In this document: positions 41,467 through 50,114 of the stretch, piece after piece
How the letters are laid out: each line of letters starts with the position of its first letter
Numbering within the stretch: position 1 is the stretch's first letter
IMG/VR virus record: IMGVR_UViG_3300017971_000201
Location: 62,001 to 126,000 of that record
Direction: 5' to 3' (one strand)
Source: a virus
DNA length: 64,000 nt
Made by a program: the position numbers and the translations under genes
The notes under the pieces: model-generated
What the model saw: only the letters and a program-made list of their open reading frames with translations
Told to the model about the DNA's origin: nothing
Database searches by the model: none

Positions 41467-42720
41467 CTACTCGATCCCCTTCATCGCCTCCATCGCGTCG
41501 TCCAGGTCTGCCGCGAGCGCCCGCAGGTCGTCGGCCGCGTCGTTGATGTCCGCCTCGCCCTCGGCGATCCGCTGGGCGACGGCCGCCGAGTCCTCGGCGA
41601 TCGACTCGAGGTGCCGGCCCATCGCCACGCGGGGGTCGTCCTCCTTGTCCTCCTCGTCGAGCGTCTCGTCCTCGTTGACCTCCTCAGCGATCCGCTCGTA
41701 GAAGGTCGTGGACGTCTCGTAGATGCTCCTGAGACCGTCGATCAGCTCCTCGGCGGCCGAGTCGTCGCTCTGGACGGCCTCGCGCAGGTCGTTGAGGTTC
41801 TGGACCAGCTCGGAGATCGGGTTGCCCTGGGTCTCCACGTCGGCGGCCATCTTCTTGCCCTTGATCCTGGCCTTGACGTCCATCGCCGTCACGCCCTGCT
41901 GCGCCTTGAGCCGCTTCTTGAGCGCCTTGCGCATCCTGGGGCTCGCCGACCGCATCTTCTTGCGGAACTCGGCCCTGGCCTGGGCGCCGGCCTTGAACTC
42001 GTGGCCGCCGATCATCATCCGACCACGCTTGGCTGCCTTGAAGGTCGACTTCTTCATCTTGCCGCGCTTGAGCAGCCGGCCCTTCTTGCGCCGGGCCTTC
42101 CTGAGCGCTCTCAGCGCACCGGCCCGCTTGGACGCCTCGTCGAGGACCCCGTCGGTGATGCACTCGTACGCCTCGATCACGCCGACCAGGTCGTCGTAGG
42201 ACGGCGCGTCGTCGTCCTCGGTCATCGCCTGGAGGCCGTCGTAGAAGAACCCGAGCACCTCGGCGGCGGCCTCCATCTTGGGGTCGTCGATCTCCTCGTC
42301 CTCGTCCTTCTCCTCCTCGTCCTCGTCCTCGTCCTCGTCCTCTTCCTCGTCCACGCTCGACTCGAGCGCCTCGATGAAGACGTCCACGAACTCGTCGCTC
42401 TCGAGCGCCTCGTCGACCTGGTCCTCGTCCAGCTCGAGCGTCTCCATGAACTCGCCGACCGCCTCGAAGAACTCGTCCTCGTCGATCTCGATCTCCTCGT
42501 CCTCGTCCTCGGCGCGGACGTCGACCTCGGTCCTGGGAGTCTCATCGTCGTACTCCCGACCCTCGGTCTGCTCCTCCTGGCCCTCGTCCTCGTCCTCGTC
42601 CTCGTCGTCACCGCCCTTGGACGACGGGCAAGCATCGGCCTCGGCGAGAAGGTGGCCCATTCCGAGAGCCTGGAGATCCTCCTCGATCGTGGTCTGGGGT
42701 CCGTGGTCTCCCAGCATCAT
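41467..42720 (-). CDS. Acidic/basic internal head or scaffold protein
   Basis: 417 residues, ATG with GAAGGAG upstream. The first third is extremely acidic (several runs of Asp/Glu, coded by repeated GAC/GAG), the middle (about residues 195-285) is strongly basic with Lys/Arg/Ala helices (M-K-K-S-T-F-K-A-A-K-R-G-R-M-M), and the last third is acidic again and helical. This alternating charge is typical of prohead core or internal head proteins that are packed or degraded during maturation. It lies between portal-proximal and protease genes, as expected. Confidence 0.6.
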   Translation of the reverse strand: MMLGDHGPQTTIEEDLQALGMGHLLAEADACPSSKGGDDEDEDEDEGQEEQTEGREYDDETPRTEVDVRAEDEDEEIEIDEDEFFEAVGEFMETLELDEDQVDEALESDEFVDVFIEALESSVDEEEDEDEDEDEEEKDEDEEIDDPKMEAAAEVLGFFYDGLQAMTEDDDAPSYDDLVGVIEAYECITDGVLDEASKRAGALRALRKARRKKGRLLKRGKMKKSTFKAAKRGRMMIGGHEFKAGAQARAEFRKKMRSASPRMRKALKKRLKAQQGVTAMDVKARIKGKKMAADVETQGNPISELVQNLNDLREAVQSDDSAAEELIDGLRSIYETSTTFYERIAEEVNEDETLDEEDKEDDPRVAMGRHLESIAEDSAAVAQRIAEGEADINDAADDLRALAADLDDAMEAMKGIE

Positions 42721-42724
42721 GGTC

Positions 42725-43561
42725 CTACTCCTTCGTTTCGTTCGCGTTGTCTTGCTCGGCCAGGCTCGAGAGGAACTTGGCTCCCATCAGAAGGTGGCTC
42801 GCCATACTGGACACGCCCTCGTAGACGCCGGCCAGCTCGGCCTCGTCATCGCGGCTCGCAGCATCGAGCGCCTGGATGGCGTACTTCATGTCCGCCGCGA
42901 TGTCCCGAGCGGCCTCCTCGATCTCCTTCGAGGTACCCTCGGCCTTGGAGAGCAGCTGGATCGACTCGGCCGTGCTCTTGGCGGCCGTGGTCAGCGCTGC
43001 CCGGAGATCATCGACGCTCCCCGGCAGGTCGTGAGCGCGAGGGGCGGGGATCTCGATCTGTGCGTCCTCGCCGACTCCCTCGCGCACGACCTTGTGCCAC
43101 CAGGCGTCCCGCTGGATGGAACGCTTGGACACCTCGGTCGCGACCTGCTCGCCGAGATCGCCTTTGTAGTTGAGCGCATTGGCGATGCCCGCAACCAGCG
43201 GTATCGCCGCGTCGTAGTCGTCCGCCAGGATCATGGAGACAGCCGCCTTGGCCGTTTCCATGACCTCGGCTCCGACGTCCCCCACCTTGTCGGGGATGTC
43301 GAAGACCTCCACCTCGCCCAACTCGATCTTGCCGTCCTCTTCCTCGATCCGCACGCGCATCAGGATGCCGTTCTTCTCGGCGAGCGCGTGGTGAGGATAC
43401 GTCGCGAGGAGCTGAGCCGGTCCGGCTGCCCACTCGGAGCTGGCTAACGCCTCCGCAATACGATCACGTCGGAACTCGAGCGACCCCTCTCGCAGATGGG
43501 AGAGAACATCCTCGGCCTGCCTCACGTTCCGCAGGAGACTGATGATGGCTGCATCCTTCAC
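42725..43561 (-). CDS. Structural-operon protein, unknown (helical)
   Basis: 278 residues, GTG start. Helical with Ala, Glu and Leu; has A-A-L-T-T-A-A-K-S-T-A-E-S-I-Q-L-L coiled-coil-like segment in the C-terminal half. Lies between the portal and the acidic/basic protein. It may be a head core component. No motif gives a function. Confidence 0.6.
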   Translation of the reverse strand: MKDAAIISLLRNVRQAEDVLSHLREGSLEFRRDRIAEALASSEWAAGPAQLLATYPHHALAEKNGILMRVRIEEEDGKIELGEVEVFDIPDKVGDVGAEVMETAKAAVSMILADDYDAAIPLVAGIANALNYKGDLGEQVATEVSKRSIQRDAWWHKVVREGVGEDAQIEIPAPRAHDLPGSVDDLRAALTTAAKSTAESIQLLSKAEGTSKEIEEAARDIAADMKYAIQALDAASRDDEAELAGVYEGVSSMASHLLMGAKFLSSLAEQDNANETKE

Positions 43562-43623
43562 GGCGGGATCTCCCTCCCTAACTTTCTACGGTCTACATCT
43601 ATCCTGCGCAACTAGGTTTGCGC

Positions 43624-46600
43624 CTACTGACCGTGGAATCTTCGGGTCATCGCGAGCAGCTCCTTCCGGGAGAACTTCCCGGATGGCGGAGCGGACATGC
43701 TGCCGCCGTTGGTTCGGCGCAGCAGGCCACGGACCTCCTCGAAGAACGCGCGCCGCTCGTGCTCGCGCCTGGCGAAGCCTTTGTCGCCCTCCAACAGACG
43801 ATTGAGCTTGTCCGAGATCTCGGAGTGCCGGCGGCTCGACTCCCTGTACTTCCATTCCTCGAGACGTCGCTCGTAGTCGTAGCGCTTCCACTCCTCTGGC
43901 GTCGGTTTCTTCCCCTTGCCGACCGCCGGGGCCTTGGGCTTGGGCGACGGCTTGGGCGCCGGCTTAGGGGTTCCCTCCTCCTCCTCCGGCGGCGCTTTCT
44001 CTGGCGCCTCCTCCGGCGGAGCCTCCTCCGGCTCTTCCTCCCCGCCCGGCGGCGGGGCCTCTGGCGGCCCGCCCTGGCCGCCGCCCATCGCGTAGCTGGG
44101 CAGATCGCCGGCCTGCTCCTCCTCGGAGTCCTTCTTCTGTTGCTTCTCGATCTCCTTGATCTCCTCCTCGGAGAACTTGAGGATGTTCTCCTGGATCCAG
44201 CGGGTGCTCACCCACGGCTGAATCCGGCTCGCGTAGTCAGCTGCCGCGTTCATGGTCTCGTAGGCCGCCAGCTCCCAGATCCCCGAGGGCACGGTCATCT
44301 CGATCGTGAACTCGGGCTTCCAGGGATCGCGCACGCCGCGAGCGGCCAGGTGCGTGCGAATGACCCTCTCCCAGCCGATCTTCAGCTCGCGCTGGAGATT
44401 CAGGGTCACCCGGGCCGCGCGAACGTCGTCGTTCGACAGAATCGACTTCGACGGCGGGGCCTCGTCCTTGCCCAGGTAGGCGCGCGGGACCTTCAGTGTC
44501 GCGTGGAGCATCTGCTTGAAGTACTCGACATCATCGACGGCCTGGTAGTCCGGGCCGGAGAGGACGTCCACCCTGGCCAGCTCGCGGCCCTCGCGAACGG
44601 CGATGAAGAAGTCCTCGTCACGGGCGAGAGGGTTGTAGCGGAGATCCAGCCGGCCGGATCGGGGGTTGACCATCCGCTTCTTCTTGAGGTCCCGCTTCGC
44701 CTTCTGAAGGAATGCGCCGACCTGGTCGGACGGGATGTCGGTCGTGTCGATGTAGTAGGCGTAACGAGCTGGCGCGCGCGTGTTGTGCACCACGCACCCG
44801 TCCGCGACGAAGTTGTGCTCGTCGGCCTCGACACCGATGTCATAGATGTCATCTGTCTCGATTTCCTCGACGCCGCGAATCACCTCTGTCTTCGCCTGGG
44901 GCTTGAAGGAGACGTCCAAGCAATAGGACGTGCTGGTCGGAAGCGGCTTGCTGGAGCCTTTGATCGTTCGACCGCCCGCTCGCGTACGAGACCAAACGAA
45001 GGTGGCGACCAGCCCGAGTTGCATGGCCAGCTCGCGCACATCCTCCAACAGCTGCTTGTTGCACATCTCGAAGCGAGCGCGCTCGTAGCGCGTCTTCCTT
45101 CCCTCCTTGCGGGGCTTGATGTGTGCGTCCGCGTCGGCAAGCCCTCGGATCATGGCCAGCTTGAGCTTGGGATGCGCTCGGAAGATCCACTCCGGCAGAC
45201 GCTTGTGGTGGGCGCCGGGGACGAACCCGTTGAGCGTCATGAACTCAGCGAACTTGCCGGAAACGATCGTGTAGGCGCCTAGCCGGTGGCCGGTATCGCC
45301 GACCAGCTTGACTGGCGCATATTTCTCGAAGAGAGCCTTGTACTGCTCGTTGATGTCCTGGTGCGCCCCAAGCGCGAACCCGGTCTCGTTCTGAGCAACG
45401 TGAGCCTCAGAGTGACCTGGGCGCAGCTTATGAGTGCGGGTGGCGACGAACCCGTCCCCGAGCATGAACCCCCACCACCGCGCGAAATCCGCGTCGGCGG
45501 TTTCCGGGACCGTGATCCCTGTAACAGGAGTGCCGCGCTCACCGCCCCAGTGCTCCTCGATCTCCAGATGCTCTGGGCCGTGACCGTTGGCTTCCAGCAA
45601 CGCTACGGCAGTATCGGTCTTGAGGTCATAGTCGCCGGCGAAGAAGTCGCGTGCCCGGCAGTGATGCACACCGACCTGCTTCGCAATCTTGGGGTAGGGC
45701 ATGGTCCGCTCGACAGCCCCGACGAGTCGCGCCTTGCTGTGGAGCTGCGGCCTTTCGAGGTAGATCTCCTCCCAGTCGTCTTCGTTCTTGGAAGGGGTGA
45801 CGAACCTGTGCACGCCAGGCTCAAGGTTCTGGACCTCCACGTAGTCCAGCCGGCGGATCTGGGGAATACCCTTGCCCCGGCCGACAACCGTCTCGACCAG
45901 AACAGGGTGCGTCCTGTTGGCGAAGATCTCCCTGTGGTCGCTGAAGACGCGGAAGATCTTGTCCTGGCCGTTGTGCTTCTTGTAGACGACCTTCGTCTTC
46001 TTCAGCCGGTGATCGTTGCCCGGATCGGTGTAGGAGTAGACCTCATCTCCCTCCTGTAGATCCTTGATTGCCTTACGGCCGTCTGGCGTCCAGATCTGAG
46101 AGTCTCCGCGCAAGCAGAGCTTGTAGATCAAGACCGAGTCCTCGAGCATCACCAGCCGCTTCCAGATCCAGCGAGCGCCCTCAGCGACCGAGACGCCGTA
46201 AGGCGACCGCCGCCGCGTCGCGCGCAGGCGGAAGTGGGCAACCTGCCAGTCCTCGAACAGGGCGAGACTCCTGGGGATCTCGACGTTGCCGGCGAGCATC
46301 CGCCGCAGCTCTTGGCTGTTCGCGGTGAACTGGCCGGTGACGTCCTGCACGAAGCCGATCAGACCGCCGTCCAGACGCTCGACCCGGCGCATCGTGGGAA
46401 CCGGGAGCGTATTGGTCCCGACGATCCCGTTCTCGGTAATGAGCAGCTCGAGGTAGTCGTTGCCCATCATCCCGAGGCCGTAAGCCTGTGGCCAGATCTC
46501 GTCCTCGACCCGCAGGATCCGGTGCATCAGGTCATTGCCCAGGCCCTTGAGAGCGTCGTCCTCCGACATGACCCAGATGCAGCGGCCGTCCTTGACCGAA

Positions 46601-46866
46601 GGCTGGGTCGCGTCGTTGGCAAAGTAGTGGAAGGCGCTGTTGATGTCCGGGTACTCCTCCATCGCCTCGTAGTCGGCAAACCGATCCATGAGCGACTGGG
46701 AGACGGTGAGCAGACCGCCGATGTCCTCGCGCCCCCAGACCGTGAACATGCTCGGCACGTGGTGACGCATCGCCGCGACAGACGGAGAGTCGGCCTTGGC
46801 CCGCTCCTCCTGTGGAGCGCCGAATACGTTTCGGAGCGCCTTGACCGCCCTATCACGGAGGGCCAT
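43624..46866 (-). CDS. Portal protein (T4 gp20-like) containing an intein
   Basis: 1080-residue precursor, 635 after removal of a 445-residue intein. N-extein motifs Y-E-A-M-E-E-Y-P-D-I and M-L-E-D-S-V-L-I-Y-K-L, C-extein T-R-A-P-A-R-Y-A-Y-Y-I-D match the gp20-like portal core (family form Y-R-L-T-R-A-P-E-R-x-x-F-Y-I-D). The intein is inserted between L and T in this very conserved strand. The C-terminal quarter is a Pro/Glu-rich linker and a basic tail. Overlaps the Hint gene by 14 nt, so expression is coupled. Confidence 0.9.
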   Translation of the reverse strand: MALRDRAVKALRNVFGAPQEERAKADSPSVAAMRHHVPSMFTVWGREDIGGLLTVSQSLMDRFADYEAMEEYPDINSAFHYFANDATQPSVKDGRCIWVMSEDDALKGLGNDLMHRILRVEDEIWPQAYGLGMMGNDYLELLITENGIVGTNTLPVPTMRRVERLDGGLIGFVQDVTGQFTANSQELRRMLAGNVEIPRSLALFEDWQVAHFRLRATRRRSPYGVSVAEGARWIWKRLVMLEDSVLIYKLCLRGDSQIWTPDGRKAIKDLQEGDEVYSYTDPGNDHRLKKTKVVYKKHNGQDKIFRVFSDHREIFANRTHPVLVETVVGRGKGIPQIRRLDYVEVQNLEPGVHRFVTPSKNEDDWEEIYLERPQLHSKARLVGAVERTMPYPKIAKQVGVHHCRARDFFAGDYDLKTDTAVALLEANGHGPEHLEIEEHWGGERGTPVTGITVPETADADFARWWGFMLGDGFVATRTHKLRPGHSEAHVAQNETGFALGAHQDINEQYKALFEKYAPVKLVGDTGHRLGAYTIVSGKFAEFMTLNGFVPGAHHKRLPEWIFRAHPKLKLAMIRGLADADAHIKPRKEGRKTRYERARFEMCNKQLLEDVRELAMQLGLVATFVWSRTRAGGRTIKGSSKPLPTSTSYCLDVSFKPQAKTEVIRGVEEIETDDIYDIGVEADEHNFVADGCVVHNTRAPARYAYYIDTTDIPSDQVGAFLQKAKRDLKKKRMVNPRSGRLDLRYNPLARDEDFFIAVREGRELARVDVLSGPDYQAVDDVEYFKQMLHATLKVPRAYLGKDEAPPSKSILSNDDVRAARVTLNLQRELKIGWERVIRTHLAARGVRDPWKPEFTIEMTVPSGIWELAAYETMNAAADYASRIQPWVSTRWIQENILKFSEEEIKEIEKQQKKDSEEEQAGDLPSYAMGGGQGGPPEAPPPGGEEEPEEAPPEEAPEKAPPEEEEGTPKPAPKPSPKPKAPAVGKGKKPTPEEWKRYDYERRLEEWKYRESSRRHSEISDKLNRLLEGDKGFARREHERRAFFEEVRGLLRRTNGGSMSAPPSGKFSRKELLAMTRRFHGQ
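44782..46116 (-). mobile_element. LAGLIDADG intein in the portal (445 residues)
   Basis: Cys-1 at 46116-46114 (C-L-R-G-D-S-Q-I-W-T-P-D), final V-V-H-N at 44784-44782, Thr as +1 residue. Block B reads N-R-T-H-P-V-L-V. LAGLIDADG signatures are G-F-M-L-G-D-G-F-V and M-I-R-G-L-A-D-A-D-A-H. Blocks A, B, F and G all look intact, so it should splice. Confidence 0.9.
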
Positions 46867-47587
46867 CTAGTTCTCCAGTCTCGTCGCCGACGTCCAGGAA
46901 GATCTCGGTCGCCGAAACGCTCGAGCAGTCTTGCGGCAGGACGTCATATACATCTTCCTCTTCGATCCATGGCTCGCAACCGGCAACCTTGTGATTGCCA
47001 GGCATGATCTGTCGCTGGAGATCGAGAAGTCGATGCAGTTTGCTCCGGTTCCCCTTCCGTGGGGTACCGTCGATGTAGAGGTTGTCCGGGTGGCAGTTGT
47101 CAGGGTTGCCGTCCTTATGCTTCACCCGAAGCCCAGGAACGAGGGCATCGCCGGAGGCCCATTCATACACCATTCTGGCGACGCTCCGCCATCTTTTCCG
47201 GTCGCTCGCGCAAGCCGCGTGCTTCCAGTGATCGGTCACCTGCCTGAAGGTCGGGTAGCCGCCCTGCTTGATACGACCGAGGTAGAGCGGAACCAGGCTC
47301 GTGCACGGCTTGAGATCGGCCGCCCGAACGGTCTCGACTCTCCTCGGCTCCCAGTTGGTGAACACCAGGAAGCGCTGGTCGGCGCTGACCCGCAAGCTGC
47401 GGCCGTTGTCGAGAACGACGCGGTATGTCTGTGCGCGGGTGGGCGTGTGCGGAATGTAGACCCGGCCAGCGGCGATCTTCGCACCGTTCCAGGAGAAGAC
47501 GTAGACGGGCTCGTCGGCGTTAGCGATGCGGACGGCGGTCTGGGGACCGCTCATGGTGTGGATGATCGTGTCGCCGGCGATACTCAC
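46853..47587 (-). CDS. Free-standing Hint domain with internal HNH (degenerate)
   Basis: 244 residues from a GTG that overlaps the preceding stop (GTGA). The first 80 residues follow the Hint fold (A-G-D-T-I-I-H-T, then a block-B position reading R-V-S-A-D-Q-R-F-L-V), but the usual Cys-1, block-B Thr-x-x-His and final His-Asn are absent, so splicing is unlikely. Residues about 150-185 hold an HNH-like K-H-K-D-G-N-P-D-N-C-H-P-D-N-L-Y-I. Its stop overlaps the portal start by 14 nt. It could be a homing-type endonuclease on a Hint scaffold or a non-splicing adapter. Confidence 0.65.
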   Translation of the reverse strand: MSIAGDTIIHTMSGPQTAVRIANADEPVYVFSWNGAKIAAGRVYIPHTPTRAQTYRVVLDNGRSLRVSADQRFLVFTNWEPRRVETVRAADLKPCTSLVPLYLGRIKQGGYPTFRQVTDHWKHAACASDRKRWRSVARMVYEWASGDALVPGLRVKHKDGNPDNCHPDNLYIDGTPRKGNRSKLHRLLDLQRQIMPGNHKVAGCEPWIEEEDVYDVLPQDCSSVSATEIFLDVGDETGELDGPP

Positions 47588-48069
47588 TGCGCCTCCTCGT
47601 CTGCCGAGACGACAACTCCCTCGCAAACGAGGTTATGCGCATCGGTGGCGACGTGAAAGACTCGCGCTCTGCCAGCTGGAATGGGGTCGCCCGCAACCAT
47701 CACGTGACCGGTCGAGAAGGCTGTGAGCATGAACTGGTCGGAAACGCCAGTACCGGCGGAGGGGCTGACGATCTTGTCACCTTCCTTCAGGTCACGGGCC
47801 TCGGCGTAGCCGACCGTCGTGAGCACCTTGTACTCCGGCGTGCAGCGGATCTTGCGGAGGTTGGAGAGCAGCACCTCGACGACCTCGACCTCACCGGTCA
47901 GGCGGGGGTGCTGAGCCGCGACCTTGACGATCCGCCTCTTCTTCGTGTCGTAGGCGAGGATCTGCGGCTGCTCTCCCGTTTGCGCGAGCCTCTCGATCGG
48001 GGTCCGCGAGATGATCGAACCGTCGGCCGTGTAGATGAGAACGCCTTCAGCCAGACCCCGCTGATTCAC
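47584..48069 (-). CDS. Free-standing Hint domain protein (no endonuclease, degenerate)
   Basis: 161 residues, GTG start overlapping the preceding TAG (TAGTG). Hint features: T-A-D-G-S-I-I-S-R-T-P-I-E-R-L near the N-terminus, block B C-T-P-E-Y-K-V-L-T (His replaced by Tyr), and block F V-F-H-V-A-T-D-A-H-N-L-V-C-E-G-V-V-V-S (terminal His-Asn replaced by Val-Ser). The N-terminal nucleophile is Ala, not Cys or Ser. So the fold is kept but the splicing residues are lost. It is tandem with a second Hint gene and upstream of the portal. Confidence 0.65.
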   Translation of the reverse strand: MNQRGLAEGVLIYTADGSIISRTPIERLAQTGEQPQILAYDTKKRRIVKVAAQHPRLTGEVEVVEVLLSNLRKIRCTPEYKVLTTVGYAEARDLKEGDKIVSPSAGTGVSDQFMLTAFSTGHVMVAGDPIPAGRARVFHVATDAHNLVCEGVVVSADEEAQ

Positions 48070-48623
48070 TACTTTCCCTTCGCGTGCCTGTACGCTCGCG
48101 CCTCGTCCTTCGTCGGCAGCTTGAAGGACGGCAGCGCAGCCAACTTGACAACGTCGGGGATCGACATCTTGACGATGACATTCGGCTCGCCGCTGTAGCC
48201 TCTGGTACTCTCCACGCTCGCCGACTTGATGCCTGCCGCCTTGAGCTTCTTCTCCAGCAGCCGCTTGTAGCCGCCAGCCTTGATGGTCGTCGCCGACTGC
48301 GTGGTCACACGTGTGTGAACGAGACTCTTGCCGGCCTTCTCCGACCAGGTCTCCCCAGTGTGCCGGCCAAGCAGACCCCTCTTCTCCAGGCGCGCCAGCG
48401 TCTTTTCGACCTGCTTCTTGCCGGCCTCCGCCTTCACGGTCAGCCCTTGCCGGCGCATGGTCTTGATGATCGCAGCCACGGTCTTGCCATAGAACCCGCG
48501 CGGTCCATAGCCGGACGCGCCTTTCGTCGCCCGCGCAGCGTCAAGCACCTGTCGCTCGAACTCGGTGAGGTCTGGCGGATCGTCGTACCCGCCGCCTTCC
48601 ATGATCCGGTCGTAGAGACTCAC
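48069..48623 (-). CDS. Unknown basic protein upstream of Hint genes
   Basis: 184 residues, GTG start overlapping the previous stop (GTGA) with AGGAGG at 9 nt. The segment A-A-I-I-K-T-M-R-R-Q-G-L-T-V-K-A-E-A-G-K-K-Q-V-E-K-T-L-A-R-L-E-K-R-G-L resembles a winged-helix DNA-binding unit. C-terminal part is basic with two beta-strand pairs. May bind DNA or RNA. Part of the portal operon. Confidence 0.6.
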   Translation of the reverse strand: MSLYDRIMEGGGYDDPPDLTEFERQVLDAARATKGASGYGPRGFYGKTVAAIIKTMRRQGLTVKAEAGKKQVEKTLARLEKRGLLGRHTGETWSEKAGKSLVHTRVTTQSATTIKAGGYKRLLEKKLKAAGIKSASVESTRGYSGEPNVIVKMSIPDVVKLAALPSFKLPTKDEARAYRHAKGK

Positions 48624-48985
48624 GTTGACTGTCCTCCTATCGCCGCCTTGAGACGATCGCGAAAGATGTTCAGCGATCGGTAGAGGTAAGGCCACAGCCG
48701 ATTCAACCTGGCTTCGAGATCGGACTCCGAAACATCCGGGTCATCGCTGACCCGCTTCCTGAGATCCTTCACGAAGTCGTCGGCCACGCGCTGGGCGAGC
48801 AGCTTATCTCCCGCGAGCACCGGTGAGAGATCGAAGTCGATCGCAGACTCGCGGATCATCTCGTCGACCAGCTCGGCCTCTGTCGTCTCCGGCGCCGGCG
48901 GACCCATCGCCTTTCGGCGAATGTAGACCAGACGCTTTCTGATCTCCGGCCGCCGGGCCATCGTCTCGTCGAGCGGCTCCCCCAT
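48620..48985 (-). CDS. Unknown helical protein
   Basis: 121 residues, ATG overlapping the previous stop (TGATG). Mostly helical and charged, with an Arg-rich beginning (A-R-R-P-E-I-R-K-R-L-V-Y-I-R-R-K) and a helix pair D-D-F-V-K-D-L-R-K-R-V near the middle. Its position ahead of the portal is that of a small terminase or head-maturation gene, but no terminase motif is visible. Confidence 0.55.
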   Translation of the reverse strand: MGEPLDETMARRPEIRKRLVYIRRKAMGPPAPETTEAELVDEMIRESAIDFDLSPVLAGDKLLAQRVADDFVKDLRKRVSDDPDVSESDLEARLNRLWPYLYRSLNIFRDRLKAAIGGQST

Positions 48986-49308
48986 CACTTCACCTTCCCG
49001 GCCGGAGGTACCGTGCGGACGATCTTCCAGGTCTTCTTGCTGTAGCGGGTCTTCTTCCAGGCGGCGCGCTCTGCCATTCGCTCCGCGCTCGCCTTCACCT
49101 TGATCGGCTTCTTCACGATGCCGTTGGTGAAGATCACGGTCCACTCGCCCGTGCGAGCCATGCGCTGGAGTCGAGAGCGCATCCCCAGCTCGGAGTACGA
49201 GAACTTGTCGCGCTCTCCAGGGAGCAGCGGGAAGCGGGGAGACGGCATCGGCTCCATGCGCGTTTCGTCGATCCAGCTGAGCGTCTTCAGCGGTCGGCGC
49301 TTCATCAC
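48985..49308 (-). CDS. Unknown small basic protein
   Basis: 107 residues. Very basic (about 25% Lys/Arg) with G-E-R-D-K-F-S-Y-S-E-L-G in the middle and W-K-K-T-R-Y-S-K-K-T-W-K-I-V near the C-terminus. First gene of this minus-strand block after the nuclease region. Possibly nucleic-acid binding; function unassigned. Confidence 0.55.
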   Translation of the reverse strand: MMKRRPLKTLSWIDETRMEPMPSPRFPLLPGERDKFSYSELGMRSRLQRMARTGEWTVIFTNGIVKKPIKVKASAERMAERAAWKKTRYSKKTWKIVRTVPPAGKVK

Positions 49309-49351
49309 CAGGTCATCTCCAGGCAGCGAGGATAGCAGATCAGCTCGACCG

Positions 49352-49798
49352 CTACTCCTCTCCGGCCTCCGTCTGGTTGTGGTACTCCTCCCAGTTGTCC
49401 GGCTTCTTCTCCCCGTAGGGGATCGCCAGCCGCTCTTCGATGAGCACCTCGTTGATCGTCCTCGGCGGCGAGCTGGCCGGTAGGAAGATGTCAGCGATCC
49501 ATCGGCCGAAGTTGCCGGTCTTGTAGGTGCGGATCATGCACTCGCGGCCCTCGACCAGCTCGATCACGCGTTCCTTGGCCTCGTTCGCCAGGGCACGTTC
49601 GGCCTCCTTCTGCTCGGGCGACCCACGGCGCGGCCGGATCTCGGGCGCGTCTACCCGCGCGAGCCGGAGTCGCTCGGTCCGATAGTTCCCAAAGCCCGCG
49701 TCCGCCATCACTTCGACAGTGTCGCCATCGATCACACGTGTCACTATCGCCCGGTAGTGCCACAGGCGCGAATCCGACAGAGAGAACTTAGGCCGCAT
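49352..49798 (-). CDS. Staphylococcal-nuclease-like (SNase) protein
   Basis: 148 residues; the ATG at 49798 is chosen because the residues before it belong to the HNH frame. SNase signature: V-I-D-G-D-T-V-E-V (D24, D26), R-L-A-R-V-D-A-P-E (D50 and E53), and a downstream R-W-I-A-D-I (R99). The fold and catalytic Asp/Glu/Arg are present, so calcium-dependent cleavage of DNA or RNA is likely. It may process host or invader nucleic acid or act at packaging. It overlaps the HNH stop and is close to it. Confidence 0.8.
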   Translation of the reverse strand: MRPKFSLSDSRLWHYRAIVTRVIDGDTVEVMADAGFGNYRTERLRLARVDAPEIRPRRGSPEQKEAERALANEAKERVIELVEGRECMIRTYKTGNFGRWIADIFLPASSPPRTINEVLIEERLAIPYGEKKPDNWEEYHNQTEAGEE

Positions 49799-50114
49799 CT
49801 TGGTCCCTTTCCCACGAAACGACGTCCTTACGCCTGCCACAGTGCAGTACATCATGGCACGGCTCGCACAACGTGACCCCATTGGCCACATCGTTGATCG
49901 CCGCGTGCGCTCGCAGAAAAGCTACGGCCCGCGTCCGATCGTCCTCTGTTTCAAGCGCCCGCCTGGTCAGCAACTCATCCACAATCGCGCCGAGCCTCCT
50001 GATGTGGTGAGCGCGAAGATTCCCTCCGCACGGGCAACCTCTCTTAGCGACAGGCCGTCGACCACGTACCGCTGGCGGAACCACGACCGATTGGCGATCG
50101 GGCCTCCCTTCCAC
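49788..50114 (-). CDS. HNH endonuclease, possibly frameshifted at its N-terminus
   Basis: 108 residues with L-R-A-H-H-I-R-R-L near residue 32 and N-G-V-T-L-C-E-P-C-H-D-V-L-H near 78, i.e. an HNH core, and an upstream C-P-C zinc position. A companion frame (to about 50167) reads G-E-L-N-P-A-W-K-G-G and W-F-R-Q-R-Y, typical of the N-terminal part of phage HNH endonucleases. The two halves are in different frames, so the gene either has a frameshift (pseudogene) or is re-started. Free-standing homing endonuclease near the SNase gene. Confidence 0.55.
   Translation of the reverse strand: MEGRPDRQSVVVPPAVRGRRPVAKRGCPCGGNLRAHHIRRLGAIVDELLTRRALETEDDRTRAVAFLRAHAAINDVANGVTLCEPCHDVLHCGRRKDVVSWERDQDAA

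Noticed and set aside
42280-42360. Simple-sequence repeat (GTCCTC units) as a microsatellite or origin
   Set aside because: It is explained by Asp/Glu codon runs in the acidic protein and is in frame.
41428-43173. Leu/Val-rich plus-strand open frames opposite acidic and scaffold genes
   Set aside because: They are the reverse complement of GAG/GAC-rich codons and follow the real minus-strand genes.
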